Positions 1-6,829 are shown, numbered from the stretch's first letter. The stretch is 16,857 nt of DNA from HGM13006 sp964518645 (GCA_964518645.1 CAZFGL010000041.1:1-16857); one strand, 5' to 3'. Numbers and translations are program-made. The notes: generated from the letters alone by a model not told the origin.

Positions 1-112
1 TTTTCGCCTGCCGAAAAATCATCGCAGGAGCTCGAATTTTCGGGAAGGGACAGCCACAGTCGAACATGCCACCGGCATGTTCTTTGTGCGTCTACTTCCG
101 GCGCACCAAAGT
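1..112. repeat. Structured direct repeat, copy 1 (possibly extends left of the window)
   Basis: This 112-bp unit recurs at 139-250 with only three differences (56, 73 and 89). It contains a perfect 9-bp inverted repeat with a 3-nt loop (62-70 with 74-82, core GAACATGCC), a 7-bp inverted repeat (11-17 with 37-43, CCGAAAA/TTTTCGG), an overlapping alternative 5-bp pairing (7-11 with 24-28) and a 5-bp pairing (86-90 with 102-106). No convincing reading frame spans it. It starts at the window edge, so its true left end is unknown. It could be a dispersed intergenic palindromic repeat or MITE-like element, or a duplicated small RNA; the sequence alone does not decide. Confidence 0.85.
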
Positions 113-138
113 CGGCTAACCTTATAGGTGAACGGCTT

Positions 139-250
139 TTTTCGCCTGCCGAAAAATCATCGCAGGAGCTCGAATTTTCGGGAAGGGACAGCCGCAGTCG
201 AACATGCCACTGGCATGTTCTTTGTGTGTCTACTTCCGGCGCACCAAAGT
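139..250. repeat. Structured direct repeat, copy 2
   Basis: Second copy of the 112-bp unit, offset by exactly 138 bp and separated from copy 1 by a 26-bp spacer. The hairpin at 200-220 is preserved: one substitution (C73 to T211) falls in its loop, and another (C89 to T227) turns a G-C pair into a G-U wobble. After this copy, 251-363 holds no gene that I can support. A short echo of the unit (TTTTCGG at 305-311 and GCACCAAAAT at 323-332) may be a truncated third copy with an internal deletion, but the match is short and may be chance. Confidence 0.85.
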
Positions 251-363
251 GGTCCGCTGTTGCTTGAACCCTGAACACCTCGCTGAACTGATTTCCTGGG
301 GGGATTTTCGGTCGCTATGGACGCACCAAAATACGGTGACGGACACATCCCCCGGCACAACAA

Positions 364-401
364 AAACTGCGGTACCACTTCAACAGCTGGTACCGCAGTT
401 T
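364..401 (-). terminator. Rho-independent terminator of the DUF2975/HTH/DUF4153 operon
   Basis: A perfect 14-bp stem (364-377 with 388-401) with a 10-nt loop lies 8 bp beyond the stop codon at 410-412. Read on the minus strand the stem is followed by TTTTTGTTG, which completes an intrinsic terminator. Confidence 0.85.
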
Positions 402-409
402 CTTCATAT

Positions 410-1732
410 TTAATACAGGTGCAGCAGCGCCAGCGTGACCCCGGTAAAGATCACCCAGCTGCCCATGGTGCGTTTCCCGGTCCACAGGGAGAGAATCCAG
501 CAGACACATCCGGCAGTCAGAACGAGGACTGCCCAGAAGCTTTGAAGTCGCAGAGGGGTAAAGCCGAAGCAGCTGATGTATAGGCAAAGCTTGCTCATGG
601 CGGTGACTGCAAAGAGAATGCTCTCTGCCAGCAGTACGGTACACATGCCCCGGGCGGAAGGACGCTCGCGGACGGAACTGCGACTGCTGTAGGCCACAAG
701 CCAGAGAAGCAGAAAGTTCAGAGCCATGATCCCCAGCAGTTCGAAGAATCCCTGACGGGCATATTCCGCAACAGTGAATCCATCCGGCAGCTTTCGCAGG
801 AAACCGCCGAAGAGATAGCTGCCCTGCATTCCAAGGAACAGAAGATAAAATGCGCCAAAGACACCGACAATCATTACCCAGGCGGTTACGGGTACCTTTT
901 GGAGCCCGGACAGGGTGCTGCGGATATTGTGCTTTTGGGGTTCCAGCACCTCCGGATCCTCCCGGCCGGTTCCGGCAACAAGGCCGAAGAGGTAAGCGCC
1001 AATGGGCAGACTGAGTATAAAACGCACAATGTGACGTTCATACTGGCTCCAGTCCAGAGAGGGGCGGAAACGGCTCAGGAGACTTGCGAAATTGGCATCC
1101 GCATGAGTCAGCAGTTTCAGAGCTATCAGGAAAAGTACACCGGCTGCCCCCAGTGCGGCAAAGGCATAGCCGATACCGGCGTGCCGTTTCCGGCTGCTGG
1201 CACGGAGAGAACGGAGCCCCCAGAACAGCACCCGGATACGGCTGCAGCAGAACAGATGCTTCAAGGGATAAACGATCAGACCGTGGAGCGCATCGCTGAG
1301 AATGAAGTTGCTGCTTCTTCCGTCCATGAGATGGCCGGAAAGACACAGAATCCAATAGATGGCGTAACAGTGCATAAACCAGAATGCAAAGCCGCCCCAG
1401 ACCCGGTTATATCCCGTAAGCATGGAAATCAGAATGATCCAGAGACAGCCCAGCCAGATCCAGTGCTCCTTTGTGGAGAGCCGTTCCCGGTAGTGTACAA
1501 GTCCCCCAACGGTAAACAGCAGGGTGAACAGAGTGAAAAAGTGAAGGCCATAGGTGCCGTCGCTGTGGAAGAGAATGAAGGTGTAAACCCATGCGGCCAG
1601 ATAGCTGCCCAGAGCAGTGACCAGTTCCCGAATGCTGGAATGAAAAACCGGTTTTTCTGTCAGCGCAGGTATTTCTGTGGCCATACTGTTGTTTAATGCG
1701 TTCAGGAACGCTTCCTGTTTCATATCGTCCAT
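410..1732 (-). CDS. Polytopic membrane protein, DUF4153/DUF4173-like
   Basis: A 440-residue integral membrane protein with about ten hydrophobic segments, including those near residues 38-55, 62-79, 90-105, 112-133, 187-207, 235-254, 282-300, 328-348, 365-388 and 397-416. The stretches EYARQGFFELL (323-333) and KLCLYISCFGFTPLRL (381-396) resemble the conserved core of the DUF4153/DUF4173 families, whose function is unknown. The ATG is preceded by AGGAGG at good spacing, which supports this start. It is the last gene of a three-gene operon, 21 bp after the small HTH gene, and ends just before a strong terminator. The link with the regulator and the DUF2975 gene suggests a membrane-stress or envelope role, but this is inference. 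The family assignment is from memory of motifs and should be tested by profile search. Confidence 0.8.
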   Translation of the reverse strand: MDDMKQEAFLNALNNSMATEIPALTEKPVFHSSIRELVTALGSYLAAWVYTFILFHSDGTYGLHFFTLFTLLFTVGGLVHYRERLSTKEHWIWLGCLWIILISMLTGYNRVWGGFAFWFMHCYAIYWILCLSGHLMDGRSSNFILSDALHGLIVYPLKHLFCCSRIRVLFWGLRSLRASSRKRHAGIGYAFAALGAAGVLFLIALKLLTHADANFASLLSRFRPSLDWSQYERHIVRFILSLPIGAYLFGLVAGTGREDPEVLEPQKHNIRSTLSGLQKVPVTAWVMIVGVFGAFYLLFLGMQGSYLFGGFLRKLPDGFTVAEYARQGFFELLGIMALNFLLLWLVAYSSRSSVRERPSARGMCTVLLAESILFAVTAMSKLCLYISCFGFTPLRLQSFWAVLVLTAGCVCWILSLWTGKRTMGSWVIFTGVTLALLHLY

Positions 1733-1753
1733 ATGAGCCTCCTGTGACAGGTG

Positions 1754-1963
1754 TTACGGGTCATCCCGGAATTCCAGAATATCTCCGGGCTGGCATTCCA
1801 GTTCGTGACACAGCGCCATCAGGGTGGAAAAGCGAATGGCCTTTGCCCGGTTGTTTTTCAGAATGGACAGGTTGGCCGGTGTGATCCCCACCCGCTGGGC
1901 CAGATCTCCGGCGGAGATTTTCCGTTTGGCCATCATCACGTCCAGATTAACAATGATCTCCAT
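1754..1963 (-). CDS. Small Cro/CI (XRE)-family transcriptional regulator, YozG-like
   Basis: A 69-residue protein that is almost entirely a helix-turn-helix domain: residues 13-35 (KRKISAGDLAQRVGI then TPANLSIL) form the HTH, and LCHELECQPGDILEF (51-65) is the usual C-terminal motif of this short subfamily. Such proteins typically lack a ligand domain and bind short palindromes as dimers. The start at 1963 is chosen because AAGGGGG lies 6 nt upstream; longer readings run back into the preceding gene in another frame. It follows the DUF2975 gene by 11 bp, an arrangement seen repeatedly in Firmicutes (DUF2975 plus YozG-like HTH). The palindrome at 2476-2512 in the operon promoter is the obvious candidate operator, suggesting autoregulation. 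Confidence 0.9.
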   Translation of the reverse strand: MEIIVNLDVMMAKRKISAGDLAQRVGITPANLSILKNNRAKAIRFSTLMALCHELECQPGDILEFRDDP

Positions 1964-1974
1964 GGAATGCCCCC

Positions 1975-2427
1975 TTATATGGTGAAGTCCAGTTCGTCCT
2001 TCATGGACATTGCCTGCTGAAAGACATTTTTTACGATTCGAACAACAAGCCCCACAAAACCGGCCATGATTGCGATCACTGCCAGGGTGGGGGTGGCCAC
2101 AGCGGAGATCATACACAGCACAGCAACCAGAATACAGCACCAGCTGGTGCGGCGCATATCCCGGATGTTTTCCTCCACAAAGACCTGTCCCTTCCAGATT
2201 CGGTCAAGGATTTGCCAGAGAGAGAAAAGGGTGAGCCAACCCGGAACGCTGCATACATAGACAAGACCAATGAGATAGCCCTTCTGCCAGGTGCCGGTGG
2301 GGTGCAGGAGCGCCATGGAGTTGTCTACAAACCAGACACAGCCAATGTCCAGCCCCAGAAGCACCAGAGCGAAGATACAGACGCAGACCTTGGAGAGAAT
2401 TACGCTTTTACTTTTGTTCCATTTCAT
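1975..2427 (-). CDS. DUF2975 family membrane protein
   Basis: A 150-residue protein with four predicted membrane segments (about residues 10-34, 51-72, 96-112 and 114-130). The segment KGQVFVEENIRDMRRTSW (79-96) is the characteristic loop of DUF2975 proteins. Function is unknown for the family; it is commonly paired with a tiny XRE regulator, as here. The start at 2427 is preferred over an upstream in-frame ATG at 2478 because AGGAGG sits just upstream and because the sigma-A -10 box (2450-2455) lies between the two, so the longer form would start upstream of the transcript. It is the first gene of a minus-strand operon with the HTH and DUF4153-like genes. The protein may act as a membrane partner or anti-regulator of the HTH protein, which is inference from context. 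Confidence 0.9.
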   Translation of the reverse strand: MKWNKSKSVILSKVCVCIFALVLLGLDIGCVWFVDNSMALLHPTGTWQKGYLIGLVYVCSVPGWLTLFSLWQILDRIWKGQVFVEENIRDMRRTSWCCILVAVLCMISAVATPTLAVIAIMAGFVGLVVRIVKNVFQQAMSMKDELDFTI

Positions 2428-2449
2428 AAAAATGACCTCCTTTGTTTCG

Positions 2450-2478
2450 AGAATACCACGGTGGAAATCAAATGTCAA
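2450..2478 (-). promoter_or_regulatory. Sigma-A-type promoter of the DUF2975 operon
   Basis: On the minus strand a consensus -35 TTGACA (2473-2478) and a -10 TATTCT (2450-2455) are separated by exactly 17 bp, about 23 bp upstream of the start codon at 2427. The ribosome site AGGAGG lies between. Confidence 0.85.
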
Positions 2479-2512
2479 TAATTAATTATCGAAAAACGAT
2501 AAATTATTATTG
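2476..2512. promoter_or_regulatory. 37-bp palindrome overlapping the -35 box, candidate operator
   Basis: Two 16-bp arms (2476-2491 and 2497-2512) match at 14 of 16 positions around an AAAAA centre; the inner core is TTATCG-N5-CGATAA. It overlaps the distal bases of the TTGACA box (2473-2478), a placement suited to repression. The HTH protein encoded in the same operon is the natural candidate ligand. Its AT-rich outer arms could also act as an UP element. Confidence 0.7.
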
Positions 2513-2520
2513 AAAAATAA

Positions 2521-2549
2521 AGCGCAGACAGCCGGGGGCTGTCTGCGCT
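2521..2549 (-). terminator. Rho-independent terminator of the MATE gene
   Basis: A perfect 11-bp stem (2521-2531 with 2539-2549) with a 7-nt loop lies downstream of the stop codon at 2582. Read on the minus strand it is followed by TTATTTTTC. Confidence 0.85.
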
Positions 2550-2581
2550 GATGGGCTTTTCTGGGGACGTGTTGTTCAGTT

Positions 2582-3949
2582 TCAGGCCTCGGCATCCTGT
2601 GCGGGAGCGGAGGTAACATGGGTGAGAACCTTCTTCTTCCACTTGCCGGAGGCCAGACGAACCACATAGAATGCAGCGCCGATGGCAAAGTCCAGACCCA
2701 TGCAGATGTAGATCACGGATTCCTTAAAGTAGTCGGCGGTGGAGTAGGCGAAAATCACCCGGATGGCCAGTGTCACAAAGGTGATCACGGTGGTGATGGA
2801 GACGTCGCCCACACCCTGAAGCATGCCACGGGATACAAACAGCATGGTCATCAGGAACAGAACACAGGCCATGAAACGGAGATAATCAATACCGAATTCG
2901 AGAGCCTCTCCGGAGCAGCCGAAGATCCCCACCAGAGAACCGGCCAGGAAGAAAATAATCATGCTCATGGTGATGCAGAGAATAAAAGCCATAATGAGGC
3001 AGGAGACATATCCCTTCCAGACCCGCTTCATTTCTCCTGCGCCGGCGTTCTGACCGGCATAGGTGGCCATGCCGGAGGAGAATGCAACATTGGGCATCAG
3101 TGCGTATTTTTCAATATTACTGCCTGCGGCGACGCCGGCCATAACACTGGGGCCAAATCTGGCCACAAGACGCTGAATGGCGAAGACACCCATGGAGGAG
3201 ATCATGGTCTGTACCGCTACAGGTACACCCAGCTTTAAGATCAGCTTGCACATGGGAGCACTGAAAACCAGTTCCTGTTTGCTGAGCCAAAGAAGCTCGT
3301 GATGCTTTTTGATGTACCAGAACCCGATCACCACGGAGATGATCTGCGCCAGAACAGTACCGATGGCTGCGCCGGCGACACCCCAGTTGAACAGCGCCAC
3401 AAACACCAGGTCGAACACGATGTTGGCGGCAGAGGAGATCAGCAGAAATTTCATGGTGGAACCGGAGTCGCCAACGCTGCGCAGGGCGGCGGCCTGTGCG
3501 TTGTAAATAAACTGGAAGATCATACCGAGGAAGTAGATCCGCATATAGGTGTCCGCATAGTGGATGACCTCATCCGGAACGCCCAGCAGGTGCCGGAGTA
3601 CCAGATCCGTGGTGAAGAATCCCAGAATGGTGATCACCAGCCCCAGCCCGAACATCAGATACAGCATGGTGGCGATGGAACTGCGCATGTCCTGATATTT
3701 TTTCGCACCATAGAACTGGGAGATGACCACGCCACAGCCGGTGGACAGGCCGGTGGCGATGGAAAGCAGCACGCTGGAATAGCTGACGGAGGTGTTCATG
3801 GCACCGAAAGCGGTATCGCCTACGAAATTACCCACCACAATGCCGTCCACGGTACCATAGAGCAGCTGTAGAATCATTCCGCCCAGAATGGGCATGGAAA
3901 ACATCAGAATGTGTTTCCAGGGAGTACCCTGAGTCATGTCTTTTTGCAT
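2582..3949 (-). CDS. MATE family efflux transporter
   Basis: A 455-residue membrane protein of the multidrug and toxic compound extrusion family, exporting cationic drugs or metabolites in exchange for Na+ or H+. The usual length and twelve-segment pattern of two six-helix halves are present. Recognisable features are PWKHILMFSMPILGG near the start, AALRSVGDS (149-157) between the halves' conserved loops, and ATYAGQNAGAGEMKRV (about 296-311), the GQNxGA motif of the second half. A short basic tail (GKWKKK) follows the last helix. AAGGAGG seven bases upstream supports the ATG. It has its own promoter and terminator, so it is monocistronic. Substrate cannot be told from sequence; its position near a bacteriocin-type ABC module may be chance. 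Confidence 0.95.
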   Translation of the reverse strand: MQKDMTQGTPWKHILMFSMPILGGMILQLLYGTVDGIVVGNFVGDTAFGAMNTSVSYSSVLLSIATGLSTGCGVVISQFYGAKKYQDMRSSIATMLYLMFGLGLVITILGFFTTDLVLRHLLGVPDEVIHYADTYMRIYFLGMIFQFIYNAQAAALRSVGDSGSTMKFLLISSAANIVFDLVFVALFNWGVAGAAIGTVLAQIISVVIGFWYIKKHHELLWLSKQELVFSAPMCKLILKLGVPVAVQTMISSMGVFAIQRLVARFGPSVMAGVAAGSNIEKYALMPNVAFSSGMATYAGQNAGAGEMKRVWKGYVSCLIMAFILCITMSMIIFFLAGSLVGIFGCSGEALEFGIDYLRFMACVLFLMTMLFVSRGMLQGVGDVSITTVITFVTLAIRVIFAYSTADYFKESVIYICMGLDFAIGAAFYVVRLASGKWKKKVLTHVTSAPAQDAEA

Positions 3950-3961
3950 TTTGTTTCCTCC

Positions 3962-3981
3962 TTGCGGGGCTGTGCCCGCAA
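3962..3981 (-). promoter_or_regulatory. Leader hairpin abutting the MATE ribosome site
   Basis: A 7-bp stem (3962-3968 with 3975-3981) with a 6-nt loop sits in the untranslated leader. Its 3' arm runs into the first two bases of the AAGGAGG ribosome site (3957-3963), so folding could influence initiation. Confidence 0.4.
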
Positions 3982-3999
3982 TTCTTTTCGCTCCGCAAT

Positions 4000-4028
4000 A
4001 TCATAGCATTATCCCCGGAGATTCTCAA
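4000..4028 (-). promoter_or_regulatory. Sigma-A-type promoter of the MATE gene
   Basis: On the minus strand, TTGAGA (4023-4028) and TATGAT (4000-4005) are separated by 17 bp. The start codon is at 3949, giving a leader of roughly 45 nt. Confidence 0.8.
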
Positions 4029-4066
4029 CATGAAGTTTGGAAAAAATTTTCACCGGATAAAAATCG

Positions 4067-4097
4067 CCGGGGTCAATGCGACTGGCACAGACCCCGG
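4067..4097 (-). terminator. Rho-independent terminator of the two-component/ABC operon
   Basis: An 8-bp GC stem (4067-4074 with 4090-4097), with an inner TGC/GCA pairing in its loop, directly follows the kinase stop codon at 4103. The minus strand continues with GATTTTTATCC. Confidence 0.8.
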
Positions 4098-4102
4098 GTG
4101 TA

Positions 4103-4987
4103 TTATTCAGGAAAGAAGAGCACAATGGAGAAAAGTTCCTGCTCCAGCTGTGCCGTGATCTCACCGCCCATCTGTTGGGTCAGGTGCCGGGCAATCGAGA
4201 GCCCCAGACCGGTGGAGTTCCTGCTGGATTCCACAGTATAGAACCGGTCGAAGAGTCTGCCCACAACCACGGGGGTCAGCCCCGGGGCGGTATTGGAGAA
4301 ACGAATCCGGCCGTCCTCTTCCAGCGTGACCGTCAGATCGCCGCCGGAATATTTCAGAGCGTTGCTGATAATGTTGGACAGGATCCGGTTCAGTGCACCG
4401 GGATCCAGCTGACGGATCAGCTTCTGCTCCGGAAGCCGGATCTCCGGCTGGATGCTTTTTTGTACCATGGTGCCGTAGAAGGACAGCAGCGTTTCTTCCA
4501 GCGCCCGGCCCAGGTCCACAGTCTGTAGGGTGAGGGGCTGGGCGGAGGATACCACGCTGTATTGGAGCAGCTCCTCGGTCAGCTCACGCATGCTTTCACT
4601 GCGCTCCCGGATTCCCCGGAGGTAGCGGGTGTTTTCCGGACTGAGCTGGGCGGTGTCCATAAGATCCAGATAGCCCAGAATCGCCGTCAGGGGCGTCCGG
4701 AGATCGTGGGAGATGCCGGTGATGGCCTCCTTCAGTTCCAGATCCCCCTGCTGGTACCGGTGACGCTGGTGCCGGAGCGCGCGGAGCTGCCGGTTGATCC
4801 CGGCTGCAAGGCGCCGGACATCCCGATCCCGGGAGGATACATCAATGAGTACATTGGTGTCCGAGTCCAGATGCCGGAGAAATCCGTCATGTATTTCCCC
4901 CAATGCATGCTTGATTCCCAGAAGTCTGAAAAACAGTATCAGCGAAATGAGCAGAAGGATCAGACAGCATATGGCAAGAGGAACCAT
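4103..4987 (-). CDS. Sensor histidine kinase with a single short membrane segment
   Basis: A 294-residue kinase. One membrane helix (about 3-23) is followed directly by a cytoplasmic linker, so there is essentially no extracellular sensor domain. The H-box GISHDLRTPLTAIL (91-104) places the phosphorylated His at 94; the N-box is at NIISNALKYS (205-214); the G-box STGLGLSIA is at 258-266. The first ATP-lid motif has RFSNTAPG (229-236) in place of the common DxGxG, a variation usual in this kinase group. The start at 4987 is preferred because AAAGGAG lies 8 nt upstream; longer readings intrude into the permease gene. It is the last gene of the operon, 13 bp after the permease, and pairs with the regulator at 6825-7493. 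Kinases of this form in Clostridia accompany lantibiotic or bacitracin-type exporters; ligand unknown. Confidence 0.93.
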   Translation of the reverse strand: MVPLAICCLILLLISLILFFRLLGIKHALGEIHDGFLRHLDSDTNVLIDVSSRDRDVRRLAAGINRQLRALRHQRHRYQQGDLELKEAITGISHDLRTPLTAILGYLDLMDTAQLSPENTRYLRGIRERSESMRELTEELLQYSVVSSAQPLTLQTVDLGRALEETLLSFYGTMVQKSIQPEIRLPEQKLIRQLDPGALNRILSNIISNALKYSGGDLTVTLEEDGRIRFSNTAPGLTPVVVGRLFDRFYTVESSRNSTGLGLSIARHLTQQMGGEITAQLEQELFSIVLFFPE

Positions 4988-5000
4988 GGTGTAAACTCCT

Positions 5001-5834
5001 TTATCGAAGATTCTTTTTTCGGAAGAAGCGGAACATGCCCAGAACGCTGATAACTCCGTAGAGGACCACAGAGAGGAAGGGCCAGCGGACACAGCGGGTA
5101 AAGTCCAGCTTGAACAGCTGAAGGGTCTGCCCGGTGGGGAGCAGATCAGCGATCCATTCCAGCAGGGTTCTGCGTGTCCCCGTGACATATGCCGGATTGG
5201 AAATCAGATTGCCAAGCTGGAGACCATCGAGGGAGATGGAGATACTTTCATGAATCATTTCCGGCTCATCCAGACGGCCGATTGCGAGGCTGCCCATATA
5301 GGCCAGAAGGATCATCAGAAGGATCTCTCCCACAGCGGCCAGTGCCTTATTATGACAGTTCATGGAGACGGCGGTTGCAATGGCGGAGAATACACAGGCA
5401 ACCAGCATCAGACAAAGCTCGGCGTAGACGACCTGCGTGGTGGAAATGGTAAAGGGCTCGAAAAGAAGGTTTCCCACGATCAGCGTGGTGCCGCAGTGGA
5501 GTAAGGAGACCATGCAGGTGGCGACGGAGACGATGAGCAGATTGGAAAGGTAGATATGTCCCCGGGAATGCCCGACTACCAGCTTGTTCCGGATGGTGCC
5601 GTCGGAGAATTCATCCCCCAGAAACAGGGCGATGGCGGCGGCGTAAAAGATCCCGATCAACTGGTGGAAGGTGAAAAATACCTGATCTATGCTGAGGGGT
5701 TCCGAAGCCTGTATTTTGGGACTGTAATTTACAGCACACAGCCAGATAGAGACGGCTATGGTACCCAGCAGTTCCAGCTGAAAGAGCCTGTTTTTAAACA
5801 GTCTTGCAAAGCCGGCATGTATCAGCTTAGTCAT
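5001..5834 (-). CDS. ABC-2 type transporter permease, antimicrobial-peptide exporter type
   Basis: A 277-residue membrane subunit with about six helices (near 21-36, 56-72, 98-122, 138-155, 165-185 and 251-268). The loop GDEFSDGTIRNKLVVGHSR (73-91) matches the conserved cytoplasmic loop after the second helix in ABC-2 permeases of the bacitracin/lantibiotic immunity class. GGGAGGTGG upstream and the 8-bp overlap with the ATPase gene fix the start at 5834; the upstream in-frame ATG at 5909 is buried inside the ATPase gene and lacks support. Together with the BcrA-type ATPase it should form an exporter that removes peptide antibiotics from the membrane. The translational overlap implies a 1:1 complex. 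Confidence 0.92.
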   Translation of the reverse strand: MTKLIHAGFARLFKNRLFQLELLGTIAVSIWLCAVNYSPKIQASEPLSIDQVFFTFHQLIGIFYAAAIALFLGDEFSDGTIRNKLVVGHSRGHIYLSNLLIVSVATCMVSLLHCGTTLIVGNLLFEPFTISTTQVVYAELCLMLVACVFSAIATAVSMNCHNKALAAVGEILLMILLAYMGSLAIGRLDEPEMIHESISISLDGLQLGNLISNPAYVTGTRRTLLEWIADLLPTGQTLQLFKLDFTRCVRWPFLSVVLYGVISVLGMFRFFRKKNLR

Positions 5835-6741
5835 GGTTGCCACCTCCCACAAGACTGATGTAGAAGCTTTCAAGACTTTCGTCCTTTTCCTGAACGGACA
5901 GAAGCTCACAGTTCTTCTCTGCCAGCGCCAGTGCCAGCTGGGAGATGTTCACCGTTGCGAATATATTGGCGCGGGTGTCGGAGAGCAGTTTGTATTCCAG
6001 ACCCATCTGTTCCAGTACCTGTACCAGAGCGCGGCTGTCGGTGACATCCACCTGCATGCACTTCCGGCATGCCTGCTCCAGCTCCTGGGCACTCAGCTCC
6101 CGCACCATGCGGCCACCGTCGATGATGCCGTAGTGGGTGGCCAGCCGGGAAAGTTCATCAAGAATGTGGCTGGAAATCAAAATGGTGATCTGCCGCTCCC
6201 GGTTGAGCCGCAGGATCAGTTCCCGGATTCCCACAATGCCCTGAGGATCCAGCCCGTTGATGGGTTCATCCAGCACCAGAAAGTCCGGATCACCTGCAAG
6301 GGCGATGGCGATTCCCAGCCGCTGCTTCATTCCGAGGGAAAAATTCTTCGCCTTTTTCTTTCCGGTGTCAGCAAGCCCCACCAGATCCAGCAGTTCAGGG
6401 ATCCCGTCGTAGGAGGGCAGCCCCAGAATACGGTACTGCTGACGGAGATTTTCCTGAGCGCTCATGTCCAGATAAATAGAGGGGGTTTCCACAACGGCAC
6501 CCATTCTGCGACGTGCGGTGGAAATGGCCCGGTCGGTGTTCTCGGTGCCGTACAGGGAAAACACGCCGGAGGTGGGGGGCTGCAATCCGCAGATCAGCCG
6601 GATCAGAGTGGTCTTTCCTGCACCGTTTTTTCCCACAAAGCCGTAAATGGAACCTTTGGGGACGTGCATGTTCAGTCCGTCCAGTGCCTTTGTGTGCTTA
6701 TACTGTTTGCAAAGACCGGCGGTGGTCAATACATAATCCAT
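5827..6741 (-). CDS. ABC transporter ATP-binding protein, BcrA/lantibiotic-immunity type
   Basis: A 304-residue nucleotide-binding subunit. Walker A is GKNGAGKTT (37-45), the signature is FSLGMKQ (134-140), Walker B FLVLDEP (154-160), D-loop GLDPQG (163-168) and switch His is H192. The Q-loop position reads VVETPSIY (83-90), with Glu85 instead of Gln; this E-loop variant is described for LanF-type lantibiotic immunity ATPases. Residues 220-304 form the regulatory extension usual in BcrA-like proteins. AAGGAGG 8 nt upstream supports the ATG. It is separated from the response-regulator gene by 83 bp holding phased hexamers, and overlaps the permease gene by 8 bp. The role is export or expulsion of cell-envelope-active peptides; exact substrate unknown. 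Confidence 0.94.
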   Translation of the reverse strand: MDYVLTTAGLCKQYKHTKALDGLNMHVPKGSIYGFVGKNGAGKTTLIRLICGLQPPTSGVFSLYGTENTDRAISTARRRMGAVVETPSIYLDMSAQENLRQQYRILGLPSYDGIPELLDLVGLADTGKKKAKNFSLGMKQRLGIAIALAGDPDFLVLDEPINGLDPQGIVGIRELILRLNRERQITILISSHILDELSRLATHYGIIDGGRMVRELSAQELEQACRKCMQVDVTDSRALVQVLEQMGLEYKLLSDTRANIFATVNISQLALALAEKNCELLSVQEKDESLESFYISLVGGGNHD

Positions 6742-6772
6742 GAGAATTTCCTCCTTGATATTCAGTGGCTTC

Positions 6773-6829
6773 AGTTTAAGGGGAAAAGGTAAAGAGGCCG
6801 GTCAAGAAAAGTGTAAAGAAAACGTCAAG
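6773..6829 (-). promoter_or_regulatory. Phased hexamer array, candidate response-regulator binding sites before the ABC genes
   Basis: On the minus strand four hexamers follow each other: CTTGAC (6824-6829), CTTTAC (6813-6818), CTTGAC (6801-6806) and CTTTAC (6789-6794), spaced 11, 12 and 12 bp start to start. Direct hexamer repeats at about one helical turn are typical of OmpR/PhoB-family regulators. A weak -10 candidate TAAACT lies at 6773-6778 with no good -35, as expected for an activated promoter driving the ATPase, permease and kinase genes. The first repeat overlaps the regulator's own stop codon. Confidence 0.6.

Noticed and set aside
1..250. CRISPR array
   Set aside because: Only two units, each 112 bp and internally structured, with a 26-bp spacer and no cas genes; the repeat is far too long.
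204..413. Small plus-strand frame starting inside repeat copy 2
   Set aside because: No ribosome site, starts in a hairpin arm and crosses the terminator at 364-401.
899..1696. Plus-strand frame of 265 codons over the DUF4153-like gene
   Set aside because: The minus-strand protein has clear membrane helices, family motifs and an AGGAGG site; the plus-strand product has none.
5833..6792. Long open frame on the plus strand antisense to the ABC ATPase gene
   Set aside because: It is the complement of an unmistakable ATPase gene, has no ribosome site, and its product has no recognisable domain. It reflects codon bias of the real gene.
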